A DNA stretch of 5,530 nucleotides from Xanthobacteraceae bacterium. Its GTDB lineage: Bacteria; Pseudomonadota; Alphaproteobacteria; Rhizobiales; Xanthobacteraceae. Location: contig JASHSY010000117.1 of NCBI GenBank assembly GCA_030040825.1, positions 1 through 5,530 on the forward strand, written 5' to 3'. Below, one piece after another: positions 1 to 5,230 of the stretch. A program made the position numbers and the translations under genes. Each line of letters starts with the position of its first letter. Position 1 is the stretch's first letter. Below the pieces are notes generated by a model. The model did not search any database. It was not told the origin of the DNA and saw nothing but the letters and a program-made list of their open reading frames with translations.

Positions 1-1266
1 TTTGATCTTGCCGATATCAAGCATTCGCATGACCAGCTTCTCATAATACGGCTCGGTCGTGCCGGCCCGGATCTTGTGCAGGAAATACTTCTCGAACGCG
101 ACTTTGGCGACGTGCACCCAGCGCCCGCTTGCCGCCCAATTGACGTTGCGCGGCGGATTTTGCGGCATGGCAACGAACGCAATGCCTGAATCGCCGAAGT
201 CGGCAAGACAGATCGCGTTCCAGGTTGCCTCGTGCGTACTTTCTTGTCCGCGCACCAGTTGGCCGATATTGAGCGCGGTCGCCGACACCATCGATTCGAT
301 CATGTAACCGGTCTTGGGAACTCCAACCGGCACCGGCGTCGCCTCCAGCGGCGCGATGGCAATGCATACCCCGATGCCGAATATGTTGCGGAATTTCGGG
401 TTGCGCTGGTGCTTGTCAACGATAATAAAGCCGCGTGGATTGGCTAAAGCTTCGATGCCGCGTACCGCGGCAATGCCGCGGAATGCCGGGATCATCATGG
501 CAAAGCGGAACGGCAATTCGTGAGCCTTCTTGGGTTTGCCATCCTCGTCCAGTTCGCTCACATGCAGCTTGTCGGCATCCACTTTGTCGACCTTGGCATT
601 TACAATCCATCTGATGTGACGCTGCCGCATTTCCGATTCCAGGACGCCCTTGGTGTCGCCGACGCCGCCGACACCGAGATGGCCGATATAAGGTTCGGCC
701 GTGACGAACGTCATCGGCACCTTGTCGCGGATGCGGCGGCGGCGCAGATCCGCATCCATGATCATGGCGAATTCGTAAGCCGGCCCGAAGCACGACGCGC
801 CCTGGACTCCGCCCACGACTATTGGGCCCGGGTTTTTGCAGAACTCCTCCCACTGCCGGTTGGCTGCCGTTGCGTGGTCGACATCACAGATTGAGCTGGT
901 GTTGCGGTCCGGTCCAAAGCCTTCGATCTCGTCGAAAGCAAGCTCCGGACCGGTAGCGATGACAAGATAATCGTAGTTCAAGAAGGTGCCGTCGCCGAGT
1001 TCGACACGATTTTCCGCGGCGTGAACGCGTTTGGCACCGGCTGCGCTGAATTCAATTCCATGCTTTGGAAGCACCGATGCGAGATCGATGATGATATCGT
1101 CTTTCTTGCGCCACTTGACCGCCACCCAGGGGTTTGACGGCGTGAATTGGAAATATGGCTTGTTGGATACAACGGTGATGCGGTCCTCGCGGCGCACCGA
1201 ATTTTTCAGTTCGTAAGCGCATGAGATGCCGCCAATGCCGCCGCCAAGCACGATCACGTGAGCCAT
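1..1266 (-). CDS. sqr: Sulfide:quinone oxidoreductase, C-terminus cut by window edge
   Basis: The enzyme oxidises sulfide to sulfane sulfur/polysulfide and passes electrons through FAD to membrane quinone; it is a monotopic protein of the inner membrane. The visible 422 residues open with an FAD-binding GGGIGG motif (about residues 8-13) and carry the signature YIGHLGVGGVGD and the late TPVPVGVPKTGYMIES block. All three redox cysteines of the family are present: Cys127 (SICDVDHA), Cys159 (GASCFGPAYE) and Cys353 (NAICLADFG). From memory these match Cys128, Cys160 and Cys356 of the Acidithiobacillus ferrooxidans enzyme, which it resembles along its whole length. That enzyme is about 434 residues, so only about a dozen C-terminal residues should lie beyond the edge. 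The start ATG (1264-1266) has GGGAG seven bases upstream. The reading frame is open throughout. The leader carries an FNR/FixK-type box. Flavocytochrome c sulfide dehydrogenase is the main alternative but lacks this cysteine set. Confidence 0.95.
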   Translation of the reverse strand, partial: MAHVIVLGGGIGGISCAYELKNSVRREDRITVVSNKPYFQFTPSNPWVAVKWRKKDDIIIDLASVLPKHGIEFSAAGAKRVHAAENRVELGDGTFLNYDYLVIATGPELAFDEIEGFGPDRNTSSICDVDHATAANRQWEEFCKNPGPIVVGGVQGASCFGPAYEFAMIMDADLRRRRIRDKVPMTFVTAEPYIGHLGVGGVGDTKGVLESEMRQRHIRWIVNAKVDKVDADKLHVSELDEDGKPKKAHELPFRFAMMIPAFRGIAAVRGIEALANPRGFIIVDKHQRNPKFRNIFGIGVCIAIAPLEATPVPVGVPKTGYMIESMVSATALNIGQLVRGQESTHEATWNAICLADFGDSGIAFVAMPQNPPRNVNWAASGRWVHVAKVAFEKYFLHKIRAGTTEPYYEKLVMRMLDIGKIK

Positions 1267-1273
1267 CGGCAAA

Positions 1274-1278
1274 CTCCC
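1274..1278 (-). promoter_or_regulatory. Ribosome binding site of sqr
   Basis: On the minus strand GGGAG lies seven bases before the sqr ATG. Its first two G residues are also the last two bases of the leader hairpin at 1277-1303, so the site may be partly masked when the hairpin is folded. Confidence 0.7.
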
Positions 1279-1303
1279 AATTTTCTTGAAGCTCAAGAAT
1301 TGG
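1277..1303 (-). promoter_or_regulatory. Leader hairpin overlapping the sqr ribosome binding site
   Basis: In the transcript orientation CCAATTCTTGA (1303-1293) can pair with TCAAGAAAATTGG (1289-1277) around a GCT loop. This gives eleven base pairs with a two-base AA bulge. The distal part ends in the GG that begins the GGGAG ribosome binding site. The pairing is read directly from the sequence. A function as 5'-end stabiliser, translation switch or protein-binding dyad is inference. If transcription starts about 41 bases from the FNR/FixK box centre, the hairpin would lie at the very 5' end of the mRNA. Confidence 0.5.
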
Positions 1304-1305
1304 AA

Positions 1306-1311
1306 TAAATA
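1306..1311 (-). promoter_or_regulatory. Candidate -10 element of the sqr promoter
   Basis: TATTTA on the minus strand (five of six to TATAAT if read as TATTTA/TATAAT with the fourth and last positions relaxed; in strict terms four of six) lies 25 bases downstream of the FNR/FixK box. A class II activated promoter would have about 22 bases there, so the fit is approximate; the overlapping hexamers up to 1314 would fit the spacing exactly but are poorer matches. No good -35 is needed if the activator replaces it. Confidence 0.35.
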
Positions 1312-1336
1312 GGGCGCCTTTCATCGCCGGCCTTCC

Positions 1337-1350
1337 TTGATTTGAATCAA
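1337..1350 (-). promoter_or_regulatory. FNR/FixK-type binding site upstream of sqr
   Basis: The minus strand reads TTGATTCAAATCAA, a perfect match to the FNR/FixK consensus TTGAT-N4-ATCAA; only the two central bases break full symmetry. Its centre lies about 77 bases before the sqr ATG. An activator centred near -41 would place the transcription start at about 1302, just inside the leader and next to a possible -10. FNR, FixK and related regulators (Anr, Dnr, NnrR) share this half-site, so the sequence cannot tell which one binds. CRP half-sites (TGTGA) are different. The cupin gene ends 113 bases upstream of the box and reads in the same direction, so the site can only sensibly serve sqr. 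Confidence 0.7.
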
Positions 1351-1463
1351 TCCTCGCCGTCGAGCTTTGGCGACCGGCCAATGCGGCACAAGTCTTTGGG
1401 ATTCGGCTGCACGAACGGTCCGACTCACCTTCTTTGGCAATAATGGAACGGCTGGTGCGCGGG

Positions 1464-1892
1464 CTATCCGGCCGGTTCCCAGCCTTTCGGCGCCAGCTCG
1501 AAACCGGCAAACTCGAAGCCGGGCGCCACCATACAGCCGACCAGTGTCCAGTCGCCGAGTGAACGCGCCGCTTGCCAGGCATGTGCCGGCACAATCCGCT
1601 GCGGCCGCTCACCGGCGGCAAGGTCGCTGCCGAGCCGGTGGCGCTCCCGGTATCCGGTTTCGTCGGCGATTTCCAGTTCGAGCGGCGCGCCCGCATACCA
1701 GTGCCACGTCTCGACCGCGTCGACGCGGTGCCAGTGCGAGCGTTCGCCGCGCGCGAGCAGGAAATAGATCGCAGTCGAGACCGCGCGTTTGCCGTCGATG
1801 GTGCGCTGGTCGCGGAACGTCTGGCGGTAATGCCCGCCTTCCGGATGCGGCGCGAGATCGAGAAGCCGGATCACATCGGCGGCGGTGAGCAT
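1464..1892 (-). CDS. Cupin_5 (DUF985) family protein
   Basis: The product has 142 residues, the usual length for the single-domain Cupin_5/DUF985 family, whose structures (yeast YML079w is one I recall) are small beta barrels. The sequence shows the family blocks in order: PHPEGGHYRQTFR (15-27), AIYFLL followed by SHWHRVDAVETWHWYAG (41-68), PAHAWQAA (102-109) and a C-terminal LVGCMVAPGFEFAGFEL (117-133). The histidines at 53, 55 and 64 could bind a metal or small ligand; the biochemical role of the family is not settled. I chose the ATG at 1890-1892 because GAAGG lies eight bases upstream; the in-frame ATG eight codons earlier (1914-1916) falls on the edge of a repeat. The gene follows gloB in the same direction after 180 bases, and precedes sqr by 197 bases, which has its own promoter signals. 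Cytoplasmic; no signal peptide. Confidence 0.9.
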   Translation of the reverse strand: MLTAADVIRLLDLAPHPEGGHYRQTFRDQRTIDGKRAVSTAIYFLLARGERSHWHRVDAVETWHWYAGAPLELEIADETGYRERHRLGSDLAAGERPQRIVPAHAWQAARSLGDWTLVGCMVAPGFEFAGFELAPKGWEPAG

Positions 1893-1900
1893 CGTATCAA

Positions 1901-1905
1901 CCTTC
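1901..1905 (-). promoter_or_regulatory. Ribosome binding site that sets the cupin start
   Basis: GAAGG on the minus strand is eight bases from the ATG at 1890-1892. The upstream in-frame ATG at 1914-1916 belongs to the terminal GTCATTG motif of the adjacent repeat and is preceded only by repeat sequence, so the shorter protein is preferred. Confidence 0.6.
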
Positions 1906-1910
1906 GCAAT

Positions 1911-2070
1911 CGTCATTGTGAGGAGCGATAGCGACGACCCTCCTACGTTCGCTCTGCGAGCTTCGGACGGTCTAAGTCCGCCGAAGCGCGGAGCGCGTAG
2001 GCTGGGAGCAATCCAAAGTTATCGCAAGCGGCTCTGGATTGCTTCGCCCTGACGGGCGCGCAATGGCGAT
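1911..2070. repeat. Mosaic palindromic intergenic repeat
   Basis: The gap between gloB and the cupin gene is filled by an imperfect palindrome. The left end begins GTCATTGTGAGGAGCGATAG and the right half reads TGGATTGCTTCG (2035-2046) and ends near GCGCAATGGC. The type resembles the GTCATTGCGAG...GAAGCAATCCA repeats that I remember as abundant between genes of Bradyrhizobium relatives. Inner arms AGCAATCCA (2007-2015) and TGGATTGCT (2035-2043) are perfect complements. The left arm is interrupted after GCGACGA (1931-1937) by another hairpin (1938-2006). In the gloB-to-cupin direction the transcript would fold strongly here, which could affect processing or partial termination; that is inference. 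Confidence 0.75.
1938..2006. repeat. Hairpin element inserted within the larger repeat
   Basis: This 69-base unit has its own complementary ends, CCCTCCTACG (1938-1947) and CGTAGGCTGGG (1996-2006), and a continuing imperfect stem with GCTTCGG (left) against CCGAAGC (right) around a loop near TCTAAGT. Removing it joins CGA (1935-1937) to AGCAATCCA (2007-2015) and recreates a 12-base arm exactly complementary to TGGATTGCTTCG at 2035-2046. That is what a precise insertion into an existing repeat would leave. No target duplication is obvious. Confidence 0.6.
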
Positions 2071-2072
2071 AA

Positions 2073-2840
2073 TCAGAACCGGTTTTTGCGCTCACGGATT
2101 TCCGCGAACACTTTCCACGCCGGACTGCCGGCAAGACCGACGGATTTTGCGACGTCCGGCAAATCGGCGCGCAAGAACGGGTTCTCCGCCTTTTCGGCGC
2201 CGATCGTTGCCGGAATGGTCGGCTTGCCGGCGGCAAGCAGTTGTTTCACCGCGTCGGCGCGCGCGACGAGCGCTTGGTTGTCCGGCTCGATGGTCTTGGC
2301 GAAGCGGATATTGGCGTCGGTGTATTCATGGCCGCAATAAAACCGCGTGTCGTCGGGCAGCGCCCGCAGCTTGAGCAGCGATTGCCACATCATCTCGGCG
2401 TTGCCTTCGATCACGCGGCCGCAACCGATGGAAAACAGCGTATCGCCGACAAAGGCGAGCTTGTCGGCCGGAAAAACATAGGAGATGTGACCGGCGGTAT
2501 GACCGGGCGTTTCGAGCACGTAGCCGCCGAGACCGCCGACGCGCACCGGATCGCCCTCGCCGACCGTCTCATCGACATGGGCGATGCGCTGCGCCTCCTG
2601 GCGCGGCGCCACCACGCGGCAACGGTGATGTTGCTTGAGTTGGGCAATGCCTTGGGTGTGGTCGGCGTGGTGGTGGGTGACCAGAATGTCGGTCAGCTTC
2701 CAGCCGGTCTTTTGCAGCGCAGCCTCGACGGCGGCGGCTTCCGGCGCATCGATCGCCGCCGTCGCGCCGCTTTGCGGGTCGTGGATGAGCACGCCGTAAT
2801 TGTCCTTGAGACAGGGGAATAAATAGGTCTGGGCGGGCAT
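2073..2840 (-). CDS. gloB: Hydroxyacylglutathione hydrolase (glyoxalase II)
   Basis: The enzyme hydrolyses S-D-lactoylglutathione to D-lactate and glutathione, the second step of methylglyoxal detoxification in the cytoplasm. The 255-residue length is typical. The N-terminal metallo-beta-lactamase domain has the THHHADH motif (55-61), giving ligands His56, His58, Asp60 and His61, with His114 (ETPGHTAGH), Asp133 (VGDTLF) and His171 (CGHEYT) completing the binuclear metal site. The C-terminal domain ends with ENPFLR and the terminal ERKNRF, whose basic residues contact glutathione in this family. I start at the ATG 2838-2840, with AAGGA ten bases upstream and the family-typical opening MPAQTYLFPCLKDNYG. 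The frame stays open for 104 further codons upstream, but that part lies over the divergent methyltransferase gene and has no family similarity. Divergent from the methyltransferase; the cupin gene follows after a repeat. Confidence 0.96.
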   Translation of the reverse strand: MPAQTYLFPCLKDNYGVLIHDPQSGATAAIDAPEAAAVEAALQKTGWKLTDILVTHHHADHTQGIAQLKQHHRCRVVAPRQEAQRIAHVDETVGEGDPVRVGGLGGYVLETPGHTAGHISYVFPADKLAFVGDTLFSIGCGRVIEGNAEMMWQSLLKLRALPDDTRFYCGHEYTDANIRFAKTIEPDNQALVARADAVKQLLAAGKPTIPATIGAEKAENPFLRADLPDVAKSVGLAGSPAWKVFAEIRERKNRF

Positions 2841-2896
2841 GTTTTTCCAATCCTTTGCCACAGCATCATCCGCTTGAGCGAACGAGGGCACAACAC

Positions 2897-2937
2897 GTTT
2901 GGTTAACGTTGTCAGGCCACGCAACGATAACGCAAAC
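2897..2937. promoter_or_regulatory. Dyad in the gloB/methyltransferase divergent promoter region
   Basis: GTTAACGTTG (2902-2911) and CAACGATAAC (2922-2931) are inverted copies matching at nine of ten positions across a ten-base spacer. The symmetry continues outward as GTTTG (2897-2901) against CAAAC (2933-2937) with one extra base on the right. The 15-base arms lie in the only intergenic space (2841-2954) between two divergent genes, which suits an operator controlling one or both. It could instead act as an RNA hairpin. I do not recognise the motif as the site of a known regulator. Confidence 0.45.
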
Positions 2938-2954
2938 CATGCTATTTTGCCGCC

Positions 2955-3728
2955 ATGGACGTCGTCGATCTGCGCAACTTTTACGCTCAGCGGCTGGGCG
3001 TCGTGGCCCGCCGTTTCATTGGCCGCGGCATCCGCGAGCATTGGCAGGACACCACCTCGCTGCGCGTGCTCGGTATCGGTTACGCCACGCCTTATCTCGG
3101 CCTGTTCCGCGAAGAGGCCGAGCGCTGCCTCGCGTTGATGCCCGCCCCGCAAGGCGTGGTGCGCTGGCCGTCATCGAAGCCGGCGCTCGCCGCCTTGGTC
3201 GAGGAAGACGATTTGCCGCTCACCGACGCGGCGGTCGACCGCGTGCTGCTCGTGCACGCACTGGAAAATTCCGTCGATCCGGTCGGACTGCTGCGCGAAG
3301 TCTGGCGCGTTCTTGCCGGCGGCGGCCGCTTGCTCGCGGTGGTGCCGAACCGGCGCGGATTGTGGGCGCGCATGGACACGACGCCGTTCGGCCAGGGCCG
3401 GCCGTATTCGCGCCCGCAGCTGACCCACCTCCTCCGTGAGACCTGGTTCACGCCGACCGGCTGGGGTGAGGCGCTCTATGTGCCGCCGATCGCGCGCAAC
3501 TGGTTCCTGCGCTCGGCGGTGGCGTGGGAGCGCACGGGCGCCACCATCTCGGCGCCGTTCGCCGGCGTTCACATCGTCGAGGCAACCAAACAGGTTTACC
3601 GCGCCATCCCAACGCGGCGCGAGCGACGCCGACTGATGCCGGCGCTGCCGCCGGTGCTGGCGCCCTCGCCTGGCGCCGCCGCAGTGTCGCGCCTCGATAT
3701 GGTTACGCCGGCCATGCCTCGGCGGTGA
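2955..3728 (+). CDS. Class I SAM-dependent methyltransferase, Methyltransf_11 type
   Basis: A 257-residue soluble protein. The SAM-binding motif I is VLGIGYATP (38-46), following a short helical N-terminus; the GxGxG pattern is partial, with Gly40 and Gly42 kept and the third glycine missing. A motif resembling the post-motif strand follows: LPLTDAAVDRVLLVHALENS (87-106), then LLREVWRVLAGGGRLLAVVPN (112-132), the familiar beta-strand 5 region of UbiE-like enzymes. The C-terminal third (about 140-257) is not recognisable and ends in a proline/alanine/arginine-rich tail that lies over the end of pyrD. The substrate cannot be told. The start ATG has no clear Shine-Dalgarno sequence. From memory, a methyltransferase of this kind divergent from gloB recurs in related alphaproteobacteria, so a link with glyoxal or thiol metabolism is possible but unproven. 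Confidence 0.87.
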   Translation: MDVVDLRNFYAQRLGVVARRFIGRGIREHWQDTTSLRVLGIGYATPYLGLFREEAERCLALMPAPQGVVRWPSSKPALAALVEEDDLPLTDAAVDRVLLVHALENSVDPVGLLREVWRVLAGGGRLLAVVPNRRGLWARMDTTPFGQGRPYSRPQLTHLLRETWFTPTGWGEALYVPPIARNWFLRSAVAWERTGATISAPFAGVHIVEATKQVYRAIPTRRERRRLMPALPPVLAPSPGAAAVSRLDMVTPAMPRR

Positions 3729-4827
3729 CCGCGGCCGCGTCGACGCCGACCAGATCGGAAAGACCCGCGAGTTGCTCACGCTCCAGCGCGGCGATGAGTT
3801 CCGCCTTGATCGCGGCGATCAGGCCGAGACCTTGAAACACCAAAGCCGAATAAAGCTGGATCAGGCTCGCGCCGGCACGGAATTTCGCCAACGCAGCGGC
3901 GCCGGAATCGATACCCCCTACTCCGATCAACGGAAACGCATCCTCCACCCGGACGTAAGTTTCCGCCAGCATACGGGTGGCGAGCGCGAACAGCGGACGC
4001 CCGGACAGACCGCCCGCTTCTTTGGCGTTGCGGACTTCACCCAGACGCGGCGGCCGGGAAAGCGTGGTGTTGCCGACAATCATCCCGTCGATCCGCCGCG
4101 CCCGCGCAATGCCGACAACATCGTCGAGCTCGGCAAGCGTCAGGTCGGGAGCGATTTTAAGCAGCACCGCCGTCGGACCGGCTTGCGCGACAACCCGTTC
4201 GCGTGCATCGATCACGCGAGCGAGCAAATCGTCGAGCGCCTCGGCCTGTTGCAAGTTGCGCAGACCCGGTGTGTTGGGTGACGAGATATTCACTGTCACG
4301 TAGCTCGCTACCGGCGCGAAGCGTTCGATCAGCCATACATAATCGGCGGTGCGATCGGCGGAGTCTTTGTTGGCGCCGACATTGATGCCGACAATGCCGC
4401 CGGCATTGGCGCGCGCCGCCAGCCGCCGTAGCGCAACCTCAGCACCTTGCGAATTGAAGCCGAGCCGATTGATCACCCCGCGATCGGCGTCCAGCCGGAA
4501 CACCCGCGGACGCGGATTGCCCGGCTGCGGCTTGGGCGTGATGGTGCCGACTTCGACAAAGCCGAAGCCGAGGCGCAGCAATGCGTCAGGCACTTCCGCA
4601 TTCTTGTCGAAGCCGGCCGCCATGCCGACCGGATTGGGAAAGTTGAGATTGAAGACGCGCGTTGCGAGCCGCTTATCGTCACGGGCCAGCTGCGGCAGCA
4701 TTAGCCCGTTTACGGGCGTGAACGCCCGATTGGCAAGTTTCAACATTTTGACGGTGAGAGCGTGGGCCTGTTCAGGGTCGAGCGCATGCAAAAACGGCGC
4801 CGCGAACCGCTCGAACAGACCGGTCAT
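3703..4827 (-). CDS. pyrD: Dihydroorotate dehydrogenase (quinone), class 2
   Basis: The enzyme oxidises dihydroorotate to orotate with FMN and passes electrons to membrane quinone, the fourth step of de novo pyrimidine synthesis. The 374-residue product has the N-terminal helical extension specific to class 2 (residues 1-50, LFERFAAPFLHALDPEQAHAL), which associates with the inner membrane and forms the quinone entrance. The FMN-binding barrel follows: AAGFDKNAEV (70-79, with Lys75), NRLGFNSQG (120-128), NVGANKDS (149-156), NISSPNTPGLRNLQ (180-193), LLKIAPDL (221-228, Lys223) and GNTT (251-254), then IGVGGI near the C-terminus for the FMN phosphate. Ser183 is the catalytic base expected for class 2; class 1 enzymes use cysteine. 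The ATG overlaps the DUF952 stop codon as ATGA, with GGAG eight bases upstream inside DUF952. The 3' end overlaps the convergent methyltransferase by 26 bases, so no intergenic terminator is possible. Confidence 0.98.
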   Translation of the reverse strand: MTGLFERFAAPFLHALDPEQAHALTVKMLKLANRAFTPVNGLMLPQLARDDKRLATRVFNLNFPNPVGMAAGFDKNAEVPDALLRLGFGFVEVGTITPKPQPGNPRPRVFRLDADRGVINRLGFNSQGAEVALRRLAARANAGGIVGINVGANKDSADRTADYVWLIERFAPVASYVTVNISSPNTPGLRNLQQAEALDDLLARVIDARERVVAQAGPTAVLLKIAPDLTLAELDDVVGIARARRIDGMIVGNTTLSRPPRLGEVRNAKEAGGLSGRPLFALATRMLAETYVRVEDAFPLIGVGGIDSGAAALAKFRAGASLIQLYSALVFQGLGLIAAIKAELIAALEREQLAGLSDLVGVDAAAVTAEAWPA

Positions 4828-5180
4828 GCGTCCAGCTCCGGCAGCGGACGCCGCCCGCTCACTTCATCGGGCAACGGCCGCGCCCAGCGCACCGCCGTCA
4901 GCGGCAGCGCAGCATAAAGGTGTGGGAACAGCCGACCGCCGCGCGAAGGTTCCCATTTCAGCGCGCCGTCGAGGGCCGCCGCATCGACCGCGACCAGCAT
5001 CAGGTCGGACTGGCCGGCAAAATGCTTGGCGGCGGTTTCGGCAAGCTGCGCGGCGGTCGAGAAATGGATAAAGCCGTCCTGCTTATCGACCGGCGCGCCG
5101 TGATAGGCGCCCGCGGCCTCGGCGGCGCGCCAGGCATCGCGTGGGCAGATTTTGTAGATGGTTGTCACGGAGCGGGACAC
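4824..5180 (-). CDS. DUF952 family protein
   Basis: A protein of about 118 residues belonging to DUF952, a small domain often found beside pyrD in alphaproteobacteria (from memory). Family blocks seen: TIYKICPRDAW (7-17), the hallmark DGFIHFSTAAQL (35-46) and KWEPSRGGRLFPHLYA (75-90). The histidine and serine in FIHFS recall the ADP-ribosyltransferase/KptA-like fold, to which I believe the family is distantly related; activity is unknown and some databases label it loosely as glutathione S-transferase-like. The start is a GTG. I prefer 5178-5180, with AAGGG six bases upstream; a second in-frame GTG at 5166-5168 (giving VTTIYK, 114 residues) has a start closer to typical family members but no binding site. 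The ATG at 5276 lies in a repeat and is rejected. The stop overlaps the pyrD start by four bases, implying coupled translation. Confidence 0.88.
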   Translation of the reverse strand: MSRSVTTIYKICPRDAWRAAEAAGAYHGAPVDKQDGFIHFSTAAQLAETAAKHFAGQSDLMLVAVDAAALDGALKWEPSRGGRLFPHLYAALPLTAVRWARPLPDEVSGRRPLPELDA

Positions 5181-5186
5181 TAACCG

Positions 5187-5191
5187 CCCTT
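5187..5191 (-). promoter_or_regulatory. Ribosome binding site favouring the upstream GTG of DUF952
   Basis: AAGGG on the minus strand is six bases from GTG 5178-5180. It is 18 bases from the other GTG (5166-5168), too far to serve it, so the longer of the two short forms is preferred. Confidence 0.5.
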
Positions 5192-5213
5192 GAGCCGACA
5201 GGCAATAATTCCT

Positions 5214-5219
5214 ATTATC
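5214..5219 (-). promoter_or_regulatory. Candidate -10 element for the DUF952-pyrD operon
   Basis: GATAAT on the minus strand matches TATAAT at five of six positions and sits in the only AT-rich patch upstream of DUF952. A transcript starting near 5207 would have a leader of roughly 27 bases including the AAGGG site. No convincing -35 hexamer is found 16-18 bases upstream, where the palindromic repeat begins. A small inverted repeat, ATAAT (5205-5209) and ATTAT (5214-5218), overlaps it. Confidence 0.35.
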
Positions 5220-5230
5220 GAGATGTAATC

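Noticed and set aside
416..853. A 145-codon minus-strand ORF within the sqr region in another frame.
   Set aside because: The frame of sqr is continuous across the whole stretch with all catalytic residues; this is a GC-rich shadow.
1277..1303. SqrR/BigR-type operator (ATTC-N8-GAAT as I recall it) at the sqr promoter.
   Set aside because: The dyad here does not give that spacing; ATTC is followed after eight bases by CAAG, so a sulfide-sensor site cannot be claimed.
1052..1326. Small minus-strand ORF starting MKGALFIPILELQENW upstream of and overlapping sqr, with a good GGAAGG site.
   Set aside because: It runs out of frame through the sqr coding sequence with arginine/histidine-rich shadow composition, and its ATG (1324-1326) would be upstream of the transcription start predicted from the FNR/FixK box.
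1351..1463. Possible terminator after the cupin gene.
   Set aside because: I found no GC-rich stem followed by a T run in the transcript direction between the cupin stop and the FNR/FixK box.
2841..3152. In-frame N-terminal extension of gloB of 104 codons.
   Set aside because: It lies over the divergent methyltransferase gene, shows no resemblance to any glyoxalase II N-terminus, and the family-typical start MPAQTYLFPC has AAGGA upstream.
3171..3779. A 202-codon minus-strand ORF opposite the methyltransferase.
   Set aside because: Arg/His-rich shadow with no motif; the methyltransferase signatures on the plus strand explain the region.
4349..5071. A 240-codon plus-strand ORF opposite pyrD and DUF952.
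   Set aside because: It is rich in Arg, Ser, Ala and Pro with no motif, as expected for the antisense of GC-rich genes, and both genes beneath it are certain.
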